Translations under genes and position numbers: made by a program
Notes under the pieces: generated by a model
What the model was told of the DNA's origin: nothing
Databases searched by the model: none
The model's input: the letters and a program-made list of their open reading frames with translations, nothing else
Source: Thermomicrobiaceae bacterium
Lineage (GTDB): Bacteria; Chloroflexota; Chloroflexia; Thermomicrobiales; Thermomicrobiaceae
NCBI GenBank assembly: GCA_007124395.1
Contig: SLFF01000214.1
Location: 1-6,343, forward strand
Length of the DNA: 6,343 nucleotides
Direction: 5' to 3'
Part shown: positions 1 to 5,620 of the stretch, one piece after another
How positions within the stretch are numbered: the first letter of the stretch is position 1
Layout: every line of letters starts with the position of its first letter

Positions 1-1
1 A

Positions 2-1363
2 CTTCACCGGTATCAGCAGGGGCAGCAGGTTGTCTACGCCAAAGGCGCCCCTGAACGGCTTCTGGAAATGTGTAGCTCCGAACAACACGGAGATGACGTT
101 CGGTCGCTGGATCGCGACCTGTGGAGAGACCGTGTTACCGAAATTGCCGGGCGTGGGCAGCGTTTGCTGGCAATTGCCCGCAAGGATGTCGACGCAGATA
201 CCAACGAACTACGCGACGAAGACGTCGAATCAGACCTGGTGCTGCTCGGCATGTTCGGGCTGATCGATCCCCCACGCGACGAGGCAATCCGATCCGTGGA
301 AGCCTGCCTCGGAGCAGGTATCAAGGTGAAGATGGCGACCGGAGACCACGCCGCAACGGCAAAAGCAATCGCAAGAGATCTGGGCATCGCGAACACCGAT
401 GATGTGGTCATTGGCCGAGACGTCGAAACCATGAGCGATGAGGAACTGCAACAGAGTGCGCTGAGCGTGGACGTGTTCGCGCGCGTCAGCCCCGAGCACA
501 AACTTCGGCTCGTACAGGCGTTTCAAGCCGGGTACGCAGTAACCGCAATGACCGGCGATGGCGTCAACGACGCACCAGCCCTCAAGCGCGCCGACGTTGG
601 AATTGCGATGGGGATGAAAGGTACTGAAGCAGCCCGTGAAGCTTCCGACATGGTGCTGGCAGACGACAACTTCGCCACAATCGAGCGAGCGATTGCTCAG
701 GGGAGAAGTGTCTACGACAATCTGCAGAAGGCCATTCTCTTCATGCTTCCGACGAATGCTGCTCAGACTGCGGTGATCGTCACCGCAGTCGCGTTCGGCG
801 CTGTTCTGCCGGTAACGCCGGTGCAGATCCTGTGGATTAACATGGTGACGGCAGTGACGCTGGGAATTACGTTCGCCTGGGAGCACGCCGAAGGTGACGT
901 TATGAAACGCCCTCCTCGTCGAACGGACGAACCCCTGCTCACACCGTTCATGCTGTGGCGGATCGGCTTCGTCGGATTGCTCCTGCTGCTTGGTACTCGC
1001 TACCTGTTTAGTGCTGAGCAAGGGGACGGCGCGACCACGCTTGAGTTCGCCCGGACTGTTGCGGTCAACGCACTCGTGATGGGACAGATCTTCTACCTGA
1101 TATCAGTCCGGTTCTTCAATAAACCTTCGTACACATGGACGGGTCTGACTGGTAGCCCGGCCGTATTGATCGCGATCGCGATATGTGTGGCGTTGCAACT
1201 TCTCCTGACCTACGCTCCGTTCATGCAAGTACTATTCGGAACGCAGTCGCTCGATGCCAGTGCGTGGGCAGGCTGCATCGCCGTCGGGTTTGTGATATTC
1301 GTGCTCGTTGAGGTTGAGAAGTTCGTTCGTCGCAGCTATTTCTCGCGAGAATCACAGGCGTGA
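2..1363 (+). CDS. P2-type cation-transporting ATPase, CtpF-like, C-terminal part (5' end outside window)
   Basis: This is the C-terminal 453 codons of an ATP-driven cation pump of the inner membrane. The reading frame is open to the left edge, and a KGAPE nucleotide-binding motif at 41-55 precedes the first in-frame ATG at 68, so that ATG is internal. In order I see DPPR (266-277), TGDH (338-349), RVSPEHK (482-502) and the hinge motif TGDGVND (551-571). The C-terminal transport domain follows, with M5 from about 716, M6 around 827-880 (ILWINMVTAVTLG, then a conserved KRPPR), and M7 to M10 to the end. The DKTGT phosphorylation site, actuator domain and M1-M4 are off the window. Spacing from M5 to M6 aligns with SERCA without gaps, and the SERCA ligands E771, D800 and E908 correspond here to Q (764-766), A (851-853) and Q (1085-1087). 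The ion is therefore uncertain. The M6 region resembles mycobacterial CtpF from memory. Family assignment is firm; substrate is not. Confidence 0.95.
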   Translation, partial: LHRYQQGQQVVYAKGAPERLLEMCSSEQHGDDVRSLDRDLWRDRVTEIAGRGQRLLAIARKDVDADTNELRDEDVESDLVLLGMFGLIDPPRDEAIRSVEACLGAGIKVKMATGDHAATAKAIARDLGIANTDDVVIGRDVETMSDEELQQSALSVDVFARVSPEHKLRLVQAFQAGYAVTAMTGDGVNDAPALKRADVGIAMGMKGTEAAREASDMVLADDNFATIERAIAQGRSVYDNLQKAILFMLPTNAAQTAVIVTAVAFGAVLPVTPVQILWINMVTAVTLGITFAWEHAEGDVMKRPPRRTDEPLLTPFMLWRIGFVGLLLLLGTRYLFSAEQGDGATTLEFARTVAVNALVMGQIFYLISVRFFNKPSYTWTGLTGSPAVLIAIAICVALQLLLTYAPFMQVLFGTQSLDASAWAGCIAVGFVIFVLVEVEKFVRRSYFSRESQA

Positions 1364-1477
1364 GATTCAGCCACAGAAGAGAATTGATTCGAGGAAGATC
1401 GGAACCCGAGCACCTGGGGTCTCTCCAACCGCCCACAGCAATCCGCAACCCCACATGCAGCGCGCGGTGCCACCGCA

Positions 1478-2152
1478 CTAGCTGAGAAGACCGGTTACCC
1501 CCTTGATAAGAAAGTAGGTGCCGAATACTCCGTAAACGGCAATCATGATGATGCGACTATTCTTATCCATCCAGGATCCCAGCGCCTCAAGTACGATCGA
1601 CGCTCTTTGCGGTGCAACAGCAAGGCTCACGATCGGCGTCAGTAACGGCAAACTCACCACAAACACAAAGATGAGATACAGCATTACTCCCTGGTTCGGG
1701 ACCAATTCGGTCTCCTGAATGGTGCCGATTGCGCCTAGTGTGAAGACCCAGTGTTTGCCCGCGATTGCCATCGCAAGCACCCCCATCCCAAACGCATGGA
1801 CCGGCGTCGCGGTGGAGGCGCGGGTCATCCACTCGGGCGGTGGTTCATCTGGATCCGCACCACTGTTGAACTTCCTGATACCGGAATTCAACATTAGCAA
1901 TCCCAGAACGAGCAGCAGAGTTGAGGTGAAGATCCGGGCTCCGTTGTCCCCGTTGGAACCGCTCACGTTTCCGAGGATCAGCCCGAAGACAACACCTTGT
2001 ATCAGACGCACCGCAACGATGCCGCTGAGGAAAGCTGTTCCCGTTAGCAACCCCCGTTCACCGCGCAGGAATACAAACAGCAATAGCAGCACTACGGGTG
2101 TAAGTCCAGCAGCGATCATGAGCGGAACCAGGTCGGCGAGCGCCCCTGTCAT
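1478..2152 (-). CDS. Sap/GAP-family (sulfolipid-1-addressing protein-like) six-helix membrane protein
   Basis: This 224-residue integral membrane protein matches the SfLAP/GAP pattern, a relative of the LysE exporter superfamily. Predicted helices are at about 6-28, 37-60, 72-91, 118-145, 155-177 and 200-219. A family-like stretch FLRGERGLLTGTAFLSG falls near residues 28-44. A polar, acidic and proline-rich loop (95-109) separates the two three-helix halves. In mycobacteria, relatives (Sap, GAP) assist export of sulfolipid or glycopeptidolipid to the cell surface. No lipid-synthesis gene is visible here, so a role in exporting some envelope lipid or small molecule is only inference. The start is well supported by GAAAGGA ending 7 nt before the ATG. 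It is the last gene of the minus-strand series, 31 nt after the preceding gene, and converges on the ATPase gene. Confidence 0.82.
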   Translation of the reverse strand: MTGALADLVPLMIAAGLTPVVLLLLFVFLRGERGLLTGTAFLSGIVAVRLIQGVVFGLILGNVSGSNGDNGARIFTSTLLLVLGLLMLNSGIRKFNSGADPDEPPPEWMTRASTATPVHAFGMGVLAMAIAGKHWVFTLGAIGTIQETELVPNQGVMLYLIFVFVVSLPLLTPIVSLAVAPQRASIVLEALGSWMDKNSRIIMIAVYGVFGTYFLIKGVTGLLS

Positions 2153-2159
2153 CCTGGTT

Positions 2160-2166
2160 TCCTTTC
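2160..2166 (-). promoter_or_regulatory. Shine-Dalgarno site of the Sap/GAP-family gene
   Basis: On the minus strand this reads GAAAGGA with 7 nt to the ATG at 2152. It supports that start and shares its form with the sites ahead of the DUF4203 and SHOCT genes. Confidence 0.75.
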
Positions 2167-2183
2167 AAATGGCTGCATCACCC

Positions 2184-3338
2184 TCAACCCGATTCGTTCA
2201 TCTGGGCTGCCTGTTCGCGTTCTCTCGCCGCTGCGAGCCGGCGATCATAGATCGCCCGGTAGCGGTCATACAACGAGACGAGAAGCGTTAGCAGCAGCGC
2301 GAAAAACAAGACATCACGGAGGCGAACGTCACCGTCGAAGGTGGGCAGTATCGCCGCGTATGTCCATCCAAGGGCCAGATTGATCAGCGCGAGTGCCAGG
2401 AACTGCTGACCAAACGATCGCCATGTCGTGCCACGTTCGGCAAGCCAGTGGCTTATCAGCGCGTTTCCGAGAATTACAAATGTTACGCCCATCCCGATCT
2501 GAAACGGGCTCGCGTTGATGTTCGGCAGCATACTCGCAAAGATAATGCTTACCAGAGAAACCAGCCCGAACTTCTCGAGCAAGCCGGTTCGCCAGTGGTC
2601 CGGGCGAGAGAGCGATGGAGCATGCTTTAGATGCTGATCAGTCGTTTCATCGGCATCGAACGTTGTTGCCCAGTCAGGTTTTGGCAGTGACTGTTCCAGC
2701 CGTCGCAGACCGAGAAAGGCCAGCGCTGCCAGGGTAAGCAGAACCGGGAAGATCCACAGATTTTCGCGGATTGCCTCCAGCCATGTCGCGGTCAGCGGCA
2801 TCCCGAGGATCGACTCCATGATGAAGTCCGTGGCATCGAGCTGGGCAATGTGAATCCAGTACTCCTGCGGCAACTTCACGAAAATCCAGATGATCGCGGC
2901 AGCAGACAGCAGGTGATATCGCGTCAACTGCATCACGCTCCAGCGTGTCTTGACGATCTCGATATAGATGAAGAAATACTCGAACACATTGGGGAACATC
3001 AGCAAGAGCGGACGGAATCCGGTCAGTTCGAACAACGTGGTGCCGATCAGCCGGTAGTACCAGAGAAACCGACTGATGGAGTACGCCGCCAGGTTTGGCC
3101 AGTTTCGCAGCGTGGCGATGTAAGCCAGCGACAGATAGTAGATGTCCAGTGCTTTGTCATAGGATTGATAGAACTCCATGTCGATACTGGTAAAGGATTC
3201 CAGTATCCCACCGTCTGCAGCATCGATAAGGAGTGCAGCGATGATCCCGGGGAGTGGAAACCGAAAAATCGCCAGAGGTATGATGACGCGCAGCGCGATG
3301 ATGATGAGAAAGACTATCGCGTCGGAGTGTTCAGTCAC
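2184..3338 (-). CDS. Unrecognised polytopic membrane protein, 384 residues
   Basis: I do not recognise a named family with a function. The product is very hydrophobic, with about nine or ten membrane segments: roughly 7-25, 62-79, 86-106, 108-128, 142-157, 194-212, 257-273, 280-298, 311-331 and 341-358. A charged loop at about 213-255 and a charged tail from 359 (YRAIYDRRLAAAREREQ) are probably cytosolic. A block at 55-172 is rich in aromatic and charged residues (DKALDIYYLSLAYIATLRNW, then FPNVFEYFFIY, then LPQEYWIHIAQLDATD). It looks like a conserved core rather than generic helix filler, and I have an impression of similar unnamed actinobacterial proteins. The start is GTG; its GTGA overlaps the TGA of the upstream DUF308 gene, so the two are probably translationally coupled and may act together. 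No catalytic motif is evident. Confidence 0.85.
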   Translation of the reverse strand: MTEHSDAIVFLIIIALRVIIPLAIFRFPLPGIIAALLIDAADGGILESFTSIDMEFYQSYDKALDIYYLSLAYIATLRNWPNLAAYSISRFLWYYRLIGTTLFELTGFRPLLLMFPNVFEYFFIYIEIVKTRWSVMQLTRYHLLSAAAIIWIFVKLPQEYWIHIAQLDATDFIMESILGMPLTATWLEAIRENLWIFPVLLTLAALAFLGLRRLEQSLPKPDWATTFDADETTDQHLKHAPSLSRPDHWRTGLLEKFGLVSLVSIIFASMLPNINASPFQIGMGVTFVILGNALISHWLAERGTTWRSFGQQFLALALINLALGWTYAAILPTFDGDVRLRDVLFFALLLTLLVSLYDRYRAIYDRRLAAAREREQAAQMNESG

Positions 3339-3925
3339 GGGGTATTTCCATCTAGCCCTCCGGATCTCAGCAATGCCCTGCCGATCAGAATCAGTCCTGC
3401 TACGAGCAGCGCAACTCCCAGCCAGTTCAGCAACGGTCGCTCGGAATCCGTCACCACGAAGAACACGACACCGATAGCGATCTCTACCACGCCACTGAGA
3501 CTGCTTCCCCAGCGAACTTCCCGGAGCCTGCGATCAGTGAGGGCGCCGACGATCGCAATCACACCACTTATCACGAGCGCAGCGGTTATGATGAATCGGG
3601 CATCTGATGTCGATAGAAAGCCGAGCCATGGAAACAGCAGCGCAGCGGCGCCCGCGATCAGGCTGATTGCTCGACGCAGCAACCCCGTCGGACGGGCCGA
3701 GAGCCCGCTCGGATCCCAGATTGCCAGTCCCAGATGCATGATCGCCATACCGGCAATGTAGGCGCCGACGATCTGAACCAGCGTGCCGACCGCGTGGGTG
3801 GTTGCGAAGAACAGGTACACGCCGATTCCCAGCGCCACGACTCCCTGAACTCCATTGAACTGCCAGCTGACATCATCGCGCCAAGGTGCCAGTTCATACA
3901 GTCTTGTACTCAGTTTCTGACCCAT
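3335..3925 (-). CDS. HdeD-like DUF308 family membrane protein
   Basis: The protein has 196 residues, close to the roughly 190 of E. coli HdeD, and six predicted helices at about 23-41, 48-70, 83-102, 110-129, 139-158 and 165-184. Short helix pairs with glycine-rich patterns (GVQGVVALGIGVYLFF, then GVVEIAIGVVFFVV) echo each other between the two halves, as expected for the internal repeat of DUF308. HdeD in E. coli is linked to acid resistance at high cell density, but the molecular activity of the family is unknown, so an envelope-stress role is inferred. The ATG at 3925 is preceded by GGAG with 7 nt spacing, and no in-frame start lies just upstream. The gene follows a 93-nt gap containing a nested inverted repeat, and its stop overlaps the next gene's GTG. 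Confidence 0.83.
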   Translation of the reverse strand: MGQKLSTRLYELAPWRDDVSWQFNGVQGVVALGIGVYLFFATTHAVGTLVQIVGAYIAGMAIMHLGLAIWDPSGLSARPTGLLRRAISLIAGAAALLFPWLGFLSTSDARFIITAALVISGVIAIVGALTDRRLREVRWGSSLSGVVEIAIGVVFFVVTDSERPLLNWLGVALLVAGLILIGRALLRSGGLDGNTP

Positions 3926-3953
3926 TCCATGGCTCCATGCAATCGAATGAGAG

Positions 3954-3994
3954 GGCGAGCATATACCTCAGGCATTCTGGGGCAATGGCTCGCC
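3954..3994 (-). promoter_or_regulatory. Nested inverted repeat ahead of the DUF308 gene
   Basis: A perfect 7-bp outer stem (ggcgagc at 3954-3960 with gctcgcc at 3988-3994) encloses a second stem (3966-3971 with 3977-3982) around a 5-nt loop. On the transcribed minus strand the inner stem has one A-C mismatch, because its T-G wobble exists only on the plus strand. The structure ends 28 nt before the ATG at 3925 and has no T-run after it, so it is not a standard terminator. It could be an mRNA processing or translation-control element, an operator, or chance. Confidence 0.35.
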
Positions 3995-4018
3995 AACTCA
4001 CCAAGTCTAGACAACGTA

Positions 4019-4654
4019 TCAAGCTGGTCGAGCAGCCGTCCACGGATCTTCTGGCAACGTCAGAGAACCGATTATTCGCATCTGGCTAAGCAGGCCAATG
4101 AGGAACAATCCACCCCAGATGAATACCCAGAATGTGGAAGCATCGAGCGCCGCCCAACTCATGCCGTAGCCAAGCTGCGCCCGTTCGATCTGACCAAACG
4201 TCAGGAGAAGCCCGCCAATAATCGCTCCAGCACCGACAAACGCAGTGTTGACGATGACAACGTAGATCGGTAGCGCAAGTACAAATGCCCCAACAAAGAA
4301 GAGCACGCCGACGCCAAACGCCACCAGCGTGACGACCCATCCCGTCTCCACACCGATCCCGTTCATCATTCCTGAGCCCAGCAGGGCACCAGTTGAGCCC
4401 GCGGAGAGCAACGCTCCCACATACCAGAACAGATAGGAAACGACGGCCAGAATCGAACCGAAGATCAGGCCCAGGATCACCGCGAGGAAACTACTCAGGA
4501 ACCCTTCAGACGTTACCGAACTCACCGCCAGTGCTGCGGTGAAGAACCCAACGAGGAAACCAATCATCGGCAGCGCAATGAAGAACATGCGCAGCCCGCT
4601 GAGGCAGACAGCGAGACCCACGACCAGGAGTAGCAACCCGATAAGCACGTCCAT
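4019..4654 (-). CDS. DUF4203/TMEM198-like seven-helix membrane protein
   Basis: The 211-residue product is nearly all membrane. Seven helices are predicted at about 2-19, 24-45, 54-74, 76-98, 105-123, 126-150 and 175-191, with glycine- and alanine-rich packing faces (GALLSAGSTGALLGSG; FVGAGAIIGGLL). This matches the TM7S3/TM198-like DUF4203 fold. The family's biochemical role in bacteria is not known. The last helix is followed by a short tail rich in proline and tryptophan (LPEDPWTAARPA). The start at 4654 has GAAAGGA, but at a rather long 10-nt spacing; no alternative in-frame start lies between, so I keep it. It follows the SHOCT gene by 74 nt. A different polytopic DUF family cannot be excluded without a profile search. 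Confidence 0.75.
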   Translation of the reverse strand: MDVLIGLLLLVVGLAVCLSGLRMFFIALPMIGFLVGFFTAALAVSSVTSEGFLSSFLAVILGLIFGSILAVVSYLFWYVGALLSAGSTGALLGSGMMNGIGVETGWVVTLVAFGVGVLFFVGAFVLALPIYVVIVNTAFVGAGAIIGGLLLTFGQIERAQLGYGMSWAALDASTFWVFIWGGLFLIGLLSQMRIIGSLTLPEDPWTAARPA

Positions 4655-4664
4655 GACAACCCGT

Positions 4665-4671
4665 TCCTTTC
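4665..4671 (-). promoter_or_regulatory. Shine-Dalgarno site of the DUF4203 gene
   Basis: Minus-strand GAAAGGA lies 10 nt from the ATG at 4654, longer than the 7 nt seen at three other genes here. This may give weaker initiation. Confidence 0.6.
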
Positions 4672-4691
4672 AACTAAGCCAGTAATCCACA

Positions 4692-4707
4692 CGAGCAAGA
4701 CTGCTCG
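4692..4707 (-). other. Perfect 6-bp hairpin between the SHOCT and DUF4203 genes
   Basis: CGAGCA pairs with TGCTCG around a 4-nt loop. No T-run follows on either strand, so intrinsic termination is doubtful. The hexamer TAATCC (plus strand) occurs on both sides, at 4683-4688 and 4714-4719. It may be an mRNA stability element or an operator. Confidence 0.35.
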
Positions 4708-4728
4708 GGGTATTAATCCGTCTGTTTA

Positions 4729-5061
4729 TTATCCAGCGAGAACTCGAGCCTTTGCGACCTCGAACTCGGCATCGGTGAGCATTCCGGCACTTCGCAACTC
4801 GGCAAGCTCCTTGAGTTGACCAATCAGACCCGTATCGACTGACTGGCCGACATCATGAGCCTGCACAGATTCGATTTGAGCCTGGATGCCCGGTTGCGGC
4901 GGGGGTTGTGACACCGATGACTCCTGATAACCCGCACCCGCAGACATCCTGTTAGAGACACTGTGTGAGACAGCCGTTGCCGTGCCGGCAATTGCCGCTG
5001 TGCGGCCGACCGTGCGAAGCAGTCCCGGACCTTCTCGCCGTGAGGATCGTCGACGAATCAT
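4729..5061 (-). CDS. Small SHOCT-domain protein
   Basis: The 110-residue product has three parts. A basic N-terminus (RRRSSRREGPGLLR, residues 3-16) leads into an alanine- and threonine-rich stretch (TAAIAGTATAVSHSVSNR, 21-38). A linker rich in glutamine and proline follows (about 45-66). The C-terminal 30 residues (78-108) form a SHOCT domain, with LIGQLKELAELRSAGMLTDAEFEVAKARVL showing the typical L-LK-L---G-LT-EEFE-AK--LL pattern. SHOCT is thought to mediate oligomerisation or tethering; it has no known catalysis. The N-terminal GPGLLRTVGRTAAIAGTATAVS segment is characteristic of actinobacterial members as I recall them, and could associate with membrane or nucleic acid. The start at 5061 has GAAAGGA 7 nt upstream. 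It lies 48 nt after the DUF6325 gene, a pairing I believe recurs in Actinomycetota. Confidence 0.88.
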   Translation of the reverse strand: MIRRRSSRREGPGLLRTVGRTAAIAGTATAVSHSVSNRMSAGAGYQESSVSQPPPQPGIQAQIESVQAHDVGQSVDTGLIGQLKELAELRSAGMLTDAEFEVAKARVLAG

Positions 5062-5068
5062 TGCTCAT

Positions 5069-5075
5069 TCCTTTC
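5069..5075 (-). promoter_or_regulatory. Shine-Dalgarno site of the SHOCT gene
   Basis: The minus strand reads GAAAGGA with 7 nt to the ATG at 5061. It sits in a longer purine run (AAGGAAAGGAATGAG). Confidence 0.75.
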
Positions 5076-5109
5076 CTTATAAACATGTTCATGAAGCCAG
5101 AATGCGTTG

Positions 5110-5544
5110 CTAATCGGCCGAAACTTCATGCAGGGCCACCAGTTCTTCGATTGCCGAACGCGGAATCCTCTCGTTTACTATCACGCGTCCGTTGGACTTC
5201 ACAACGGCGTCGGCAAATCTCGTTGCCCAGACGTTTTCGAATAGCAGAACCCCGGCGGACGAACCCGGAGCCAGTGACTCAGCCAGACTTACCGCGTCTT
5301 CGTCGGTGAGCAAAGCATCATCAAGCAGGTCAACGAGCGGCGCGAACGCCTGAGCTACATCATCGACCAGGTCGGAGAGTTCCGCCCATGTCACTGTGCC
5401 ATCAGCATGTTTCTGCACGAACAGTATGTCGATGATCCGGATCACATCGTTCTGCACCAGCTCTTCGAGGGCTGGCGTAATTCCCCCCGAAAACTGGCTA
5501 CCAGGAAACCCAACTACCAGGAGTTCAATTGGTCCAAGCTTCAT
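5110..5544 (-). CDS. DUF6325 family protein
   Basis: The product is an acidic, apparently soluble 144-residue protein with no signal peptide or membrane helix. It carries the landmarks I associate with DUF6325: GPIE (4-7), FPG (13-15), DILFVQK-ADG (39-49), LSDL (56-59), LTDED (79-83), LAPGSSA (91-97), FENVWATRFADAV (102-114) and NERIP (124-128). The alternating pattern suggests a two-part alpha/beta fold, with an N-terminal strand and helix, a central acidic helical part, and a C-terminal half that starts at the PGSSA turn. No function is known for the family. Its position directly before a SHOCT protein and a run of membrane proteins suggests a regulatory or assembly partner of membrane components, which is inference. 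The start at 5544 has a strong ribosome-binding site at 7-nt spacing. Confidence 0.85.
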   Translation of the reverse strand: MKLGPIELLVVGFPGSQFSGGITPALEELVQNDVIRIIDILFVQKHADGTVTWAELSDLVDDVAQAFAPLVDLLDDALLTDEDAVSLAESLAPGSSAGVLLFENVWATRFADAVVKSNGRVIVNERIPRSAIEELVALHEVSAD

Positions 5545-5551
5545 CAGCCTT

Positions 5552-5562
5552 CTCCCTTTCTA
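5552..5562 (-). promoter_or_regulatory. Extended Shine-Dalgarno site of the DUF6325 gene
   Basis: The minus strand reads TAGAAAGGGAG, matching 10 of 11 positions of the complement of a 16S tail ending CCUCCUUUCUA. It is 7 nt from the ATG at 5544 and is the strongest site in the window. It fixes the start and hints at the lineage. Confidence 0.75.
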
Positions 5563-5604
5563 ACTCTCGCGAGTAGTGAACGTAGAAACAACGGCGGCGT
5601 CATT

Positions 5605-5616
5605 CAGATCGATCTG
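5605..5616. other. 12-nt perfect palindrome after the abgT stop
   Basis: CAGATCGATCTG is self-complementary. It lies between the abgT stop (5621) and the DUF6325 gene, with a shorter palindrome CTCGCGAG at 5566-5573 nearer the start. It could be a dimeric-regulator operator for the downstream genes. It lacks a loop and T-run, so it is not a terminator. Chance is possible. Confidence 0.25.
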
Positions 5617-5620
5617 CCGA

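Noticed and set aside
230..1021. 263-codon minus-strand open frame inside the ATPase gene
   Set aside because: The plus-strand frame carries all the P-type ATPase motifs. The antisense product is rich in H, C and R with no recognisable domain.
1169..1182. 14-nt perfect palindrome ATCGCGATCGCGAT containing a HIP1-like GCGATCGC
   Set aside because: It is a single copy inside the ATPase M9 helix and is explained by alternating Ile-Ala codons.
1464..1476. Palindrome GCGGTGCCACCGC in the convergent gap, considered as a terminator
   Set aside because: At most a 5-bp stem with a 3-nt loop, and no T-run on either strand. It is too weak to call.
1719..2291. 190-codon plus-strand open frame opposite the Sap/GAP gene
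   Set aside because: The composition is low-complexity P/S/R/T, typical of the antisense of a hydrophobic coding sequence. The minus-strand frame has clear helices and a ribosome-binding site.
2850..3761. 303-codon plus-strand open frame opposite the unknown membrane gene and the DUF308 gene
   Set aside because: Its product is rich in Q, R, D and S with no domain pattern, it spans two overlapping membrane-protein genes antisense, and it has no supporting context. It is a shadow frame.
3954..3994. Nested inverted repeat considered as an intrinsic terminator of the DUF4203 gene
   Set aside because: No T-tract follows on the minus strand and the loop is long, so it is kept only as a possible regulatory structure.
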